Source: JACPUW01 sp049115495 (GTDB lineage Bacteria > Bacteroidota > Bacteroidia > CAILMK01 > JACPUW01). From it: a stretch of 64,000 nt of DNA. The position numbers and the translations under genes are program-made. Each line of letters starts with the position of its first letter. Within the stretch, counting starts at the first letter, position 1. Below, piece by piece: positions 54,869-63,730 of the stretch. The stretch covers positions 496,001 through 560,000 of the forward strand of contig JAGDZV010000011.1 in the NCBI GenBank assembly GCA_049115495.1. Reading direction: 5' to 3'. Below the pieces are notes generated by a model. That model saw nothing but the letters and a program-made list of their open reading frames with translations, did not search any database and was not told the origin of the DNA.

Positions 54869-54876
54869 TACCTTTG
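54869..54876 (+). promoter_or_regulatory. tatA promoter -7 element
   Basis: TACCTTTG matches TAnnTTTG and lies 16 bp before the tatA ATG. No clear -33 TTG was found. Confidence 0.5.
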
Positions 54877-54892
54877 CACAAAATATTATAAG

Positions 54893-55075
54893 ATGTTCGG
54901 ATTAGGAGCAACAGAGATTGTTTTAGTAGTACTTGCCTTACTTCTTTTATTTGGCGGTAAAAAAATTCCAGAATTAATGCGAGGTCTTGGTAAAGGTATT
55001 AGAGAGTTTAACGATGCCAAAGCCAAAGTAAAAGATGGCATTGAAGATGGGATGCACGAAGACGACAAAAAGTAA
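54893..55075 (+). CDS. tatA: Sec-independent protein translocase TatA
   Basis: 60 residues, the usual short Bacteroidota TatA. One N-terminal membrane helix (about 5-20, GATEIVLVVLALLLLFGG), the hinge FGGKKIPELMRGLGKGI, then an amphipathic helix and a charged acidic/basic tail (GMHEDDKK). TatA oligomers form the pore that exports folded proteins with twin-arginine signals. tatC is not in this window. gatA follows 26 bp downstream and may be co-transcribed. Confidence 0.93.
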   Translation: MFGLGATEIVLVVLALLLLFGGKKIPELMRGLGKGIREFNDAKAKVKDGIEDGMHEDDKK

Positions 55076-55101
55076 TTTTCACTTTTTAAATTTCAACTAC
55101 C

Positions 55102-56532
55102 GTGCCTTTGTATAGCAGTCTTTCCCAAGTTCAAGCCGATTTAAATAGTGGTAGCACCACGCTTACCAGTATTGTAAACCATTACCTAAAAAACATTGAA
55201 TCTCGCAACGGCGAACTCAATGTGTTTCTTGAAGTTTTTGCCGATGAAGCTTTGGAAAAAGCCGAAACCATTGAGCAAAAGCAAAAAGAAGGTAAAGCTG
55301 GTAAATTGGCAGGAATGGTGTTGGCCATTAAAGACAATATCTGTTATGCGGGCCACAAGGTTTCTGCTTCGTCAAAAATTTTAAATGAGTTTGAGTCGCT
55401 TTACACGGCAACTGCCCTTCAACGATTACTTGATGAAGATGCAATTGTAATTGGTCGCACCAATTGCGATGAATTTGCTATGGGGGCATCAACTGAGAAT
55501 TCAGCTTTTGGGGCTACGAAAAATGCCGCTGATACAGGTAGAGTGCCTGGCGGAAGTTCAGGTGGTTCGGCTGTGGCAGTGCAAGCAGATATGTGTTTGG
55601 CTTCTCTGGGTTCTGATACAGGTGGTTCAATTAGACAGCCAGCAGCCTTTACAGGCACTATTGGTTTAAGACCAACTTACGCACATGTTTCTCGTTTTGG
55701 CTTAATTGCATATGCTTCTAGCTTCGATCAAATTGGCCCATTTACCAATTCGGTTGATGATGCAAAGCTAATAATGGGTGTAATGCACGGAGCCGATGAT
55801 CAAGACGCCACGGCTGCTCGTGTAGAAGTGGATTATTCTCAGGTTGAAGAAGATAAGCCAAGAAAGATTGCCTTCATGCGCGACTGCATAGAACACGATG
55901 CACTTGATAAAGAGATTAAAGAAAGGTTCTACGCCTTAGAGAAAAAATTATTAGCCCAAGGTCATACTATTGAATGGGTCGATTTTCCATATACTGATTA
56001 TGTAGTGCCTAATTACTACATGCTTACTACCGCAGAAGCCTCATCAAACTTGGCAAGGTTTGCCGGTATGTTATACGGCCATAGAAGTAGTGAGTCGCAT
56101 GATATTGAATCAACCATAGTAAAATCAAGAAGCGAAGGTTTTGGCGAAGAAGTGCAACGTAGAATTATGTTAGGCACATTTGTTTTAAGTGCTGGATATT
56201 ACGATGCATACTATGCTAAGGCGCAGAAAGTAAGAAGGTTGGTTAAAGAAGAAATGGATAATCTTCTTTCTAAGTATGACTTTATAATGCTGCCAACTTC
56301 TCCGCACCCTGCCTTTAAGCTAGGAGCTAATGAAGATCCTATTGCCATGTACTTAGAGGATATCTTTTGTATGCAGGCATCTTTAGCTGGGGTCCCAGCA
56401 GTTTCAATTCCAATACAACCAAACGCTGAAGGTCTGCCACTTGGTGCACAAATAATTTCAAAGGCTTTTTCAGAACCAAACCTTTTAGACTTTTCCAATT
56501 CGGTTCTAAGAGCTGGTGAAAACCTAATTTAA
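55102..56532 (+). CDS. gatA: Asp-tRNA(Asn)/Glu-tRNA(Gln) amidotransferase subunit A
   Basis: 476 residues. Amidase-signature enzyme with the complete Ser-cisSer-Lys triad: Lys in LAIKDNICYAG, cis-Ser in RVPGGSSGGSAVAVQ, nucleophile Ser in LGSDTGGSIRQPA. GatA releases ammonia from glutamine for transamidation of Glu-tRNA(Gln) or Asp-tRNA(Asn) with GatB and GatC, which are encoded elsewhere. Start is GTG (MPLYSSLSQVQADL), 26 bp after tatA. Presence of GatA implies that tRNA(Gln) and/or tRNA(Asn) is charged indirectly. Confidence 0.95.
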   Translation: MPLYSSLSQVQADLNSGSTTLTSIVNHYLKNIESRNGELNVFLEVFADEALEKAETIEQKQKEGKAGKLAGMVLAIKDNICYAGHKVSASSKILNEFESLYTATALQRLLDEDAIVIGRTNCDEFAMGASTENSAFGATKNAADTGRVPGGSSGGSAVAVQADMCLASLGSDTGGSIRQPAAFTGTIGLRPTYAHVSRFGLIAYASSFDQIGPFTNSVDDAKLIMGVMHGADDQDATAARVEVDYSQVEEDKPRKIAFMRDCIEHDALDKEIKERFYALEKKLLAQGHTIEWVDFPYTDYVVPNYYMLTTAEASSNLARFAGMLYGHRSSESHDIESTIVKSRSEGFGEEVQRRIMLGTFVLSAGYYDAYYAKAQKVRRLVKEEMDNLLSKYDFIMLPTSPHPAFKLGANEDPIAMYLEDIFCMQASLAGVPAVSIPIQPNAEGLPLGAQIISKAFSEPNLLDFSNSVLRAGENLI

Positions 56533-56533
56533 T

Positions 56534-56570
56534 TTTGGCTGTTAATATTTTGGTATGATTTAAAGCCAAA
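56534..56570 (+). terminator. weak hairpin after gatA
   Basis: Arms TTTGGCT and AGCCAAA are separated by 23 nt, with TTTT following. The long loop makes it a low-confidence terminator. Confidence 0.35.
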
Positions 56571-56611
56571 TTTTGCGTTCTTTGATTTTATACTAGCAGG
56601 ATCTTTTTTAC

Positions 56612-58132
56612 ATGAAATACATATTTACTCTTTTTTATATCTCATTGGCTGTGAGTTTAATGGCACAAGGCCCTAATGCTGAAGGTTTCAAGGATAAGGT
56701 GGTTGAAATGAAAACCTTTGAAGAAAAGCTAGACAGTGCAGTGCTTAGCTATTTTGTAGCAAAGAGTATTGAACGAAAAAGAACGTTAAGCAAGGAGTTA
56801 GATTCTCTTTTTATCCCCGAATTTTCTGATTCTGTATTAGAAAATAGACTAAAGGAAATTAACAGTTTGATTCTACTTGACTATAATGATAGAACCAAGG
56901 CATTTATTAATATGTATACCCGCAAGAAGCGGACTTTGGTGCCTTATATTCTCGGTTTAAGCGATTATTATTTTCCAATTTTTGAAGCTGAGCTAGATAA
57001 AAGGGAAATGCCATTAGAACTTAAATATGTTCCAGTAATTGAGTCGGCACTAAAGCCAAGAGCCGTTTCAAGAGCGGGTGCTGTTGGGCTTTGGCAATTT
57101 ATGTATCCAACGGCTAAAATGAACGGGCTAACCATTACGAGCTATGTTGACGAAAGAAAAGACCCGTTAAAAGCAACTGAAGCGGCGTGTAAATATTTAG
57201 GAGACCTTTATGGAATGTTTGGCGATTGGCAATTGGCAATTGCTGCATATAATTGTGGCCCAGGCAATGTAAGAAAAGCGATAAGACGTTCAGGAGGGAA
57301 AACTAACTTTTGGGAAATATATAACTATTTGCCAAGAGAAACACGTGGATATGTACCTGCTTTTATTGCGGCAGTTTACTTTTTTAATTATCACGAAGAA
57401 CACAATATTGGTATTGAAAAAATTGACATGCCGCTAGTGGTTGATACCGTAATGATTGAAGATTATGTACACCTAAACGATATTGCGAATCAGTTTAATA
57501 TTGATCTTAATTTAGTAAGGGAGTTGAACCCGCAGTATAGGGTAGATATAGTTCCGGCAAGTAAAACAAGACCTTATGCCGTTATACTCCCCATGGAATA
57601 TTCTCTTGTTTTTTCTGAAGCAGCTGATACATTATATAAACAATATATTGCAAGAAAAGGAACTCGAACATCTTCTCCTGTAAATCAATCGAGTTCAAAT
57701 TATTCAATTGCAGGTAAAACAGCGGTTTATTACACTGTAAAGAGTGGTGATAACCTAGGATACATTGCTGATTGGTATGATACTTATGTTTCTAGCTTAA
57801 AATCTTGGAACGGAATGTACAGCACTAGAATAAGAGTAGGGCAGCGAATAAAGGTTTATGTGGCAAATGAGAAGGTTAACTATTATTCTGCCATAAACAA
57901 CATGACCTTTGATGAGAAAAAGAATATTTCAAGTCATTCTAGTTTTAGCTCAAATAGCTCAACTGGTTCAAAAGGAGATTATGTCTACTATACCTTTAAA
58001 AGTGGTGATACTCTTTGGGATCTAACTCAAAAATATCCCGGCAACTCTATTCATAGCATTATGAGCCTTAATGGAATTAGTAATGCAAGAAACCTTAAAC
58101 CGGGTCAGCAAATAAAGCTCAAGAAGATCTAA
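56612..58132 (+). CDS. membrane-bound lytic transglycosylase with LysM domains (MltD-like)
   Basis: 506 residues. Signal peptide (MKYIFTLFYISLAVSLMAQ), a helical N-region, an SLT domain (about 110-260) with catalytic Glu in VPVIESALKPRAVSRAGAVGLWQF and the AAYNCGPGNV motif, then LysM domains: one at about 373-420 (YYTVKSGDNLGYIADWY) and one at about 458-506 (YYTFKSGDTLWDLTQKY), with a Ser-rich linker between. It cleaves peptidoglycan glycan chains to anhydro-muropeptides in the periplasm. It resembles MltD in layout, though no lipobox Cys is seen. Confidence 0.92.
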   Translation: MKYIFTLFYISLAVSLMAQGPNAEGFKDKVVEMKTFEEKLDSAVLSYFVAKSIERKRTLSKELDSLFIPEFSDSVLENRLKEINSLILLDYNDRTKAFINMYTRKKRTLVPYILGLSDYYFPIFEAELDKREMPLELKYVPVIESALKPRAVSRAGAVGLWQFMYPTAKMNGLTITSYVDERKDPLKATEAACKYLGDLYGMFGDWQLAIAAYNCGPGNVRKAIRRSGGKTNFWEIYNYLPRETRGYVPAFIAAVYFFNYHEEHNIGIEKIDMPLVVDTVMIEDYVHLNDIANQFNIDLNLVRELNPQYRVDIVPASKTRPYAVILPMEYSLVFSEAADTLYKQYIARKGTRTSSPVNQSSSNYSIAGKTAVYYTVKSGDNLGYIADWYDTYVSSLKSWNGMYSTRIRVGQRIKVYVANEKVNYYSAINNMTFDEKKNISSHSSFSSNSSTGSKGDYVYYTFKSGDTLWDLTQKYPGNSIHSIMSLNGISNARNLKPGQQIKLKKI

Positions 58133-58145
58133 GTTGATTTGATGA

Positions 58146-58178
58146 AAATGTCAGACGTTTTTAGAACGTCCGACATTT
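58146..58178. terminator. bidirectional hairpin terminator
   Basis: 14-bp arms with one mismatch (AAATGTCAGACGTT and AACGTCCGACATTT) and a 5-nt loop lie between the convergent transglycosylase and enoyl-CoA hydratase genes. Confidence 0.7.
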
Positions 58179-58190
58179 ATAATTTACAAA

Positions 58191-58967
58191 CTATTTTCCG
58201 TTAAATTTTGGTCTTCTTTTGTTTACGAAGGCATCGGTACCTTCTTTAAAATCTTGGGTGCCAAAGGCAGCTCCAAATTCTTTTATTTCCAATGCAAATC
58301 CGTCTTCATCAGGATTTTGATAGGCATTGCCAAGTCTTACAATCTGTGCAATTGTTAACGGTGACTTGTTACCAATTTTAGAAAGAAGCTTTTCGCATTT
58401 TGGTACTAGTTCATCTTGTGCAACTACATCATTTACAAGCCCAAGTCTAAGAGCTTCATTGGCGTCAATCATATCGCCAGTCATTAATAGCTCAAGCGCT
58501 TTTCCGTGTCCAGCAAGTCTAATTAAACGTTGAGTGCCACCATAACCAGGAATTACACCAAGGTTTACTTCTGGCTGACCAAACTTGGCGTTATCTGCTG
58601 CAATTCTCATATGACAAGCCATGGCTAATTCGCAACCACCACCAAGCGCAAATCCGTTAACGGCGGCAATTACAGGTTTTGGAGAGTTTTCAACTGAGTT
58701 GAATACATCGTGACCTGATGCTGACATATCTTCTGCCTCTTCAACAGAAAAATCAGAAAACTCTTTAATATCTGCTCCTGCAATAAAAGCCTTGTTGCCT
58801 TTTCCGGTAAGAATTATCCCGAAAATTTCGTTGTTTGCATTTGCTTCTTTAATCGCCACACCTACTTCTTGAATAGTATCAATAGTAAGCGCATTCATTT
58901 GGCTTTCTCGGTTTATGGTAATTGTGGCAATTCCATTGTTTTCGCTGTAGAGAATATTGTTGTACAT
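58191..58967 (-). CDS. enoyl-CoA hydratase/isomerase (crotonase) family
   Basis: 258 residues, standard crotonase length. The oxyanion-hole blocks are FIAGADIKEF and NGFALGGGCELAMAC, and both catalytic Glu are present: one in GGCELAMAC and one in FGQPEVNLGVIPGYGGTQRL. With both acids present, hydration of 2-enoyl-CoA in fatty-acid or butanoate metabolism is the likely reaction. ATG 58967 is preferred over the TTG one codon upstream. Monocistronic, with a TAnnTTTG element just upstream. Confidence 0.93.
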   Translation of the reverse strand: MYNNILYSENNGIATITINRESQMNALTIDTIQEVGVAIKEANANNEIFGIILTGKGNKAFIAGADIKEFSDFSVEEAEDMSASGHDVFNSVENSPKPVIAAVNGFALGGGCELAMACHMRIAADNAKFGQPEVNLGVIPGYGGTQRLIRLAGHGKALELLMTGDMIDANEALRLGLVNDVVAQDELVPKCEKLLSKIGNKSPLTIAQIVRLGNAYQNPDEDGFALEIKEFGAAFGTQDFKEGTDAFVNKRRPKFNGK

Positions 58968-58984
58968 CAAAGTCTATTATAATG

Positions 58985-58992
58985 CAAAAATA
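58985..58992 (-). promoter_or_regulatory. -7 element of the enoyl-CoA hydratase promoter
   Basis: TATTTTTG on the minus strand matches TAnnTTTG, 17 bp before the ATG. Confidence 0.5.
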
Positions 58993-59018
58993 GACCAATA
59001 CAATTACCTATTAAACCT

Positions 59019-62000
59019 TTATAGTTTTTGGATTTTCTTAACTAAAAGGCCTTGTTCTGTTTGAACTTTCAATAAATAAATACCTTCAGAAAGGTTTGCA
59101 ATATTTACAGTTGTTGTGTTTCCATAAGCGATTTCTTGACCATTGGTATTGGTCAATTGCCATTTTATTAAAGAGTTATTTGTTTCTAAAGCAATTTGCA
59201 CAAATTGCGTAGCCGGGTTCGGATAAACTGATGCGGTTATGGGATTTGAATTGTCAATTGAATTCGTAAAGAAAATTAGAAGCGTAGAGTCAGTTTGAGT
59301 TTCACATCCTTTATCAGTTTTGGCGGTAAGACTCACGTTGTAAATGCCATTTTGGTTAAAGGCTTGACTTACTGATTTTGAAATTGTAATTGTTGGATCA
59401 AATCCATTATCAAAGTCCCATTCGTAGCCAGTTCCAACAGTGTCAAGCGAAACAAAGGATACAGTTTTAGAAGGTGTATCAATTGTATATGAAAATCCAC
59501 CATTTGGTGTATTGTAAACTTCAAATGCATCAAAAACAGCACTGTCTTGACATCCATTTTTCGCAATAGTTCTAGCAAATAATTGGTGTTTTTCATTAGG
59601 CTGATACACTACTTGCCAAAACGAATCATTTGAAATTGTTTCCATTCCTAAACCAACCCAAACCACTCTTTCAAGTTGAGTTGTTTCAAATTCTTCATTT
59701 ATTTTTAACGTATCACCTTCGCACCCACTATTTATTGAAAACTTGGCTTTGACGGGAGCTAGAGGTGTTATAATTGTTTCTATACTGTCTTTGCAACCAG
59801 CCTGAGTTTCTACTACGAGTTTAAACGTAGTTTCAGTAGAGTCAACTTTGGTACTCAAAAGCATACCTGATCCAATTTCAGTAGAAGATTGAAACCACTT
59901 ATTTGGTAACCAAGAATCATTAATTCCTTTTGAAGATGAGTCTGTAAGGGAGATTAGACTGCCTTGACAAGCTTTTGAAGCCGATATTTTTGCCTTCGCT
60001 TTGGATGCAACTATTATACTATTAGTAAGTGTGTCAGTACATCCGCTTGAGTTTACAGTTATGAGCGTTACATCATATTTTCCTGACGACTTGTAGGTAT
60101 GGTTTACATTGGCTTGCGAGTATGACCTATTATCACCTGTGGTCCATCTTCTTTGAGAAATTGTACCAACAGGCGTGGTAGACTGATCTACCAACGATAT
60201 GCTTTCTCCAAAACAAATATTATCAATTTGAAATTGTGCTTCAGGTTTGTCAAACACGGTTAATCTTGCCTTAAAAGTATCTTTACATCCATTTTCAGTT
60301 ACAACTATTAGTTCAGGTCTAAAAGTGCCTCCTGTATCATATTTGAAGGTTATTCCAGGGAAAGAAACTTTGCGTGACTTTCCATTACCAAAGTTCCATT
60401 GGTAGGCCACAATTTTATCATCAATGCTAGAGCTGTTATCAAAAAATAGAGCATCATCTCCGGCACACGCATTAAAGGTTGAAAAGCCAGCAGACGGTTT
60501 ACCTCTAATTATTACTTTTTTAGTTACAGAATCAATACACCCATAATTTGATATGGCAAAAAGTTCATATTTATTGGTGTCAAAGTCTAGGGCAAAACCA
60601 GTATAATCTAAATTGTTGCTTACAACGGAGCCATCTTTTTCCCAAACCGCATTAGTAATGGATCCGATGCCTACATCAGAGGTATTTAATAATTGTATTG
60701 AATCTCCTTTGCAGGCAGTTTCAATATTAAAATCAGCTATGGGAGAAGGGGCAATATAAATGGTATCGTAAGCGGTGTCTTTTACTCCAACAAAATTTGT
60801 TACTGCCATTCTTATTACATAAGTTCCTGTGTCGCTATAGGCTTTATCAATTGGAGCCTGAACTAACCTCTTAGAACCATCGCCAAATTCAAACTCAATT
60901 ACCAAAGGCCCCATATTGTCAATTGATTGAAAAAATGTGATATCCTGATCAAGGCATGCAAATTCAGGTAGATTTAGTTGGGCGTTTAATGGATAGATTA
61001 CTTCTAGTACAAAGCTATCTCGTGCTTTACCAGCAATGTTTTCGGCTTCAATAATGATTTTGTGTTTTCCCAGTTGACTAACATTGGGAAGAAAGGTAAG
61101 ATTCCCATTATCACTATCTAGAACCATTCCTGTTGGTCCATTAACTAGTGTGTATTTGGCATCTGTAGTAGGTTTTACGGCGTAGCTTCTATTGAAAGTA
61201 GAGTCTACATAAACCACCCTATTTCTTAATCCATTATACTTTGGGGCTACAATTGGAGGGGTGCCTGTTGCCACATAGTTTATAAAATTTCCTGTACCAC
61301 TTATACTTGTATTTCCAAATTTTGAGGCTCTGTTAAAATACCCTCCAATATAATAGAGTCCGTTGGAATCAACTTCTATCCCACTGCAAATGTCATTATT
61401 ATTACCGCCTCCTTGGTTTAGCCAATCAAGGGTGCTGTTTGTTTTTATCTGAAGTACAAAAGCGTTTGAAGTAGAAGCAGAAAAACTTTTGTTACCGACA
61501 GAAAGGCTTCCGTTAAAATAGCCACACACCATTACTGTTCCGTTGTCGAGCCCTACTACACCTGTTGGATATACGTTTTGGCCAAAACCTGTATTACCTT
61601 GAATTCTTGACAGAATAGTTGCTCTTCTATTGGTTCCTATTCTTGCAACAAAGTTGTTTCCCCAGCTACCTGCAATTGTTTTACTACCCATAGTAAAACC
61701 GGCAGTAATTGGGCCAACCAATGAAACACTACCATCTTTATTGGCATGCATATCGGTTACTTGATCACTTCCAAGTCCACCACCTTTTATTAGCCAACTT
61801 TTAGAAAAAGCTGTATCCATTCTTGCTAAAAAAATATCATAGTTACCTGATGATGAGATTGTGGTTGATCCAATTTTAAAGCTGTTTCCAAAGAATATTC
61901 CAGTAATAAATACCGTTTTGCCCTGAACGGCCACCGCTCTTACCTGATCAACAGAGTTTCCACCATACGATTCAACCCTAACAAGCTTACCTGTACTACC

Positions 62001-62612
62001 TATTTTAGCGAAATAAACATCTGTTGAAAAGCCGCTTCCGCCTGTTACGGTTTTTCCTAAAACGTTGGTAGATCCTGTAAAATCTCCAGCCCAATAAATA
62101 AATCCCTTACCATCAGTTGCAATTGCCTTGCCTTGTTGGTTTCCTGTACCTGTAGCTGTTTTGGTCCAAATGATGTTTCCTGAAGAATCAATTTTGGTTA
62201 AATATGCACTCCCTGAAAATCCTGAAGTGGTTATTGTATCGTTCCCAGCTATAAATTGTCTAAAGAACCTACCCGTAACATAAACATTTGCTGAGTCGTC
62301 AATGGCCATGTCTTGAACATCATCAAAACTATTGCCTCCTAAAGAAACAGCCCATGTTACATCACCTGCTTTGGTTGATTTTACAATATATACATCATTT
62401 GAACCTTTGCTGGTTACCGTTTCATTTTTGAACGAAACGCTGGATGAAAACAAACCAGTATGATAAAAGTTACCCGCGTTATCTTTCTTAAAATCTGCAG
62501 TTTGTGCTTGGCCTGCATTGTTAATTTTAAATGCATCGGTCCAAATTGGACTTTGACCCCATGTAAAAAAAGGGCAAAGCGAAAATGCAATAAGAGGGAG
62601 GAGAGCTCGCAT
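59019..62612 (-). CDS. giant secreted SBBP/PKD protein with type A T9SS sorting domain
   Basis: 1197 residues. A signal peptide (MRALLPLIAFSLCPFFTWGQ) is followed by a beta-propeller of SBBP-type repeats (about 25-450; for example VYIVKSTKAGDVTWAVSLGGNSFDDVQDMAID and DSANVYVTGRF). Next come a cadherin/Ig-like segment (about 465-545), at least four PKD-like domains with paired Cys (about 555-1110; GTFRPELIVVTENGCKDTF, GKYDVTLITVNSSGCTDTL), and a type A sorting domain (about 1125-1197; SVYPNPATQFVQIALE, LSEGIYLLKVQT, LVKKIQKL). Presumably a surface adhesin or scaffold exported by T9SS. Internal repeats make it prone to rearrangement. Confidence 0.9.
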   Translation of the reverse strand: MRALLPLIAFSLCPFFTWGQSPIWTDAFKINNAGQAQTADFKKDNAGNFYHTGLFSSSVSFKNETVTSKGSNDVYIVKSTKAGDVTWAVSLGGNSFDDVQDMAIDDSANVYVTGRFFRQFIAGNDTITTSGFSGSAYLTKIDSSGNIIWTKTATGTGNQQGKAIATDGKGFIYWAGDFTGSTNVLGKTVTGGSGFSTDVYFAKIGSTGKLVRVESYGGNSVDQVRAVAVQGKTVFITGIFFGNSFKIGSTTISSSGNYDIFLARMDTAFSKSWLIKGGGLGSDQVTDMHANKDGSVSLVGPITAGFTMGSKTIAGSWGNNFVARIGTNRRATILSRIQGNTGFGQNVYPTGVVGLDNGTVMVCGYFNGSLSVGNKSFSASTSNAFVLQIKTNSTLDWLNQGGGNNNDICSGIEVDSNGLYYIGGYFNRASKFGNTSISGTGNFINYVATGTPPIVAPKYNGLRNRVVYVDSTFNRSYAVKPTTDAKYTLVNGPTGMVLDSDNGNLTFLPNVSQLGKHKIIIEAENIAGKARDSFVLEVIYPLNAQLNLPEFACLDQDITFFQSIDNMGPLVIEFEFGDGSKRLVQAPIDKAYSDTGTYVIRMAVTNFVGVKDTAYDTIYIAPSPIADFNIETACKGDSIQLLNTSDVGIGSITNAVWEKDGSVVSNNLDYTGFALDFDTNKYELFAISNYGCIDSVTKKVIIRGKPSAGFSTFNACAGDDALFFDNSSSIDDKIVAYQWNFGNGKSRKVSFPGITFKYDTGGTFRPELIVVTENGCKDTFKARLTVFDKPEAQFQIDNICFGESISLVDQSTTPVGTISQRRWTTGDNRSYSQANVNHTYKSSGKYDVTLITVNSSGCTDTLTNSIIVASKAKAKISASKACQGSLISLTDSSSKGINDSWLPNKWFQSSTEIGSGMLLSTKVDSTETTFKLVVETQAGCKDSIETIITPLAPVKAKFSINSGCEGDTLKINEEFETTQLERVVWVGLGMETISNDSFWQVVYQPNEKHQLFARTIAKNGCQDSAVFDAFEVYNTPNGGFSYTIDTPSKTVSFVSLDTVGTGYEWDFDNGFDPTITISKSVSQAFNQNGIYNVSLTAKTDKGCETQTDSTLLIFFTNSIDNSNPITASVYPNPATQFVQIALETNNSLIKWQLTNTNGQEIAYGNTTTVNIANLSEGIYLLKVQTEQGLLVKKIQKL

Positions 62613-62692
62613 TTTAGTTTTGTTGAAGGTGTAAATTTAGCAAAATGTAGTTTCGCTATGTAATTCAATGTGATAGACGGAAACTTGTACTC

Positions 62693-63724
62693 TTAAGTTG
62701 CAACTATTTTAACATCAATACTTTGAATTAGTTCATAGGCCGCAGCAATGGGGTCAATCTGATTATTTGCCACATTTTTTGATTTTTCGGCAATAGTTTT
62801 CATCAGTCCAGGGTTTTCATAAAATATTTCTAATAAACCAGATTTAATAGTTTTATCAAACCATTTTACATTTTGCTTTTTTCTATTATCAGAATAAAAG
62901 TTATTCGCTTTTGTAAGGTCTAAGTAGCTATTAATTGTTTGCCAGCAATTTTCAATCCCTAACCGCTCTAATGCGCTACAAAGGGCCACCTTAGGTTTCC
63001 ATTTAGAGGCATTGGTTGCAAATAGAGAGAGTGCGCGTGAGTATTCAATTTTTGAAGCTTGCGCTCTTACCTTATTATCACCCTCTGCTTTGTTAATAAG
63101 AATCATATCGGCCATTTCCATAATCCCCCTTTTTATACCTTGTAGTTCGTCTCCCGCGCCTGCAACCAGCACTAATAGGAAAAAATCTACCATTTCTTTT
63201 ACCGCAATTTCGCTTTGGCCTACACCCACAGTTTCTATTAGAATAACATCATAGCCTGCCGCTTCGCAAAGGGTCATGGCTTCTTTGGTTTTACCAGCTA
63301 CCCCCCCTAAGTGTTTACCAGCTGCCGATGGTCTAATAAAAGCTCGTTCATTTTTTCCGAGCTCTTCCATTCTTGTTTTATCGCCTAAAATACTTCCGCG
63401 GCTATTTTGGCTGCTCGGGTCAATTGCCAACACTGCCACTTTGTGGCCTTTTTCAATTATGTGGAGTCCAAAAGATTCTATTAAAGTGCTTTTGCCTGCG
63501 CCAGGAACACCCGTAATTCCTATCCTAATGCTACTGTTTTTTTGCTGAGATGCCCAGTTTAAGAGTTCAAACGCTTGTAACCTATGTTTGGGATGTTGGC
63601 TTTCTACTAGCGTTATGGCCCTACTTAAAGAAGTTCTATTTCCACTAAGTATGCCATTTTTTAGCTCTTCGAGATTCGTTTTCGAAGAATTGCGTCGTTT
63701 TATATTTGGGTTAATGTGATTCAA
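62693..63724 (-). CDS. meaB: methylmalonyl-CoA mutase-associated GTPase MeaB
   Basis: 343 residues. G3E-type P-loop GTPase: Walker A GITGVPGAGKST, switch region DPSSQNSRGSILGDKTRM, Walker B-like VILIETVGVGQSE, and base-specifying NKAEGD. It has MeaB-type N- and C-terminal helices. MeaB protects and reloads B12-dependent methylmalonyl-CoA mutase, used in propionate metabolism; the mutase itself is not in the window. The start is TTG, 6 bp downstream of the preceding gene, with no ATG available, implying translational coupling. Confidence 0.94.
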   Translation of the reverse strand: MNHINPNIKRRNSSKTNLEELKNGILSGNRTSLSRAITLVESQHPKHRLQAFELLNWASQQKNSSIRIGITGVPGAGKSTLIESFGLHIIEKGHKVAVLAIDPSSQNSRGSILGDKTRMEELGKNERAFIRPSAAGKHLGGVAGKTKEAMTLCEAAGYDVILIETVGVGQSEIAVKEMVDFFLLVLVAGAGDELQGIKRGIMEMADMILINKAEGDNKVRAQASKIEYSRALSLFATNASKWKPKVALCSALERLGIENCWQTINSYLDLTKANNFYSDNRKKQNVKWFDKTIKSGLLEIFYENPGLMKTIAEKSKNVANNQIDPIAAAYELIQSIDVKIVAT

Positions 63725-63730
63725 AATCTA

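Larger units (their letters stand above)
54282..54892. other. 611-bp intergenic region with several inverted repeats
   Basis: Divergent region between the CGD-motif lipoprotein operon and tatA. It holds: an 8-bp inverted repeat (54297-54304 and 54339-54346, AGGCTGCC/GGCAGCCT) in the lipoprotein leader; the second 83-bp repeat (54518-54600); a 13-bp perfect inverted repeat (54619-54631 and 54689-54701); and the tatA promoter (54869-54876). No reading frame of note was seen. Confidence 0.7.
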
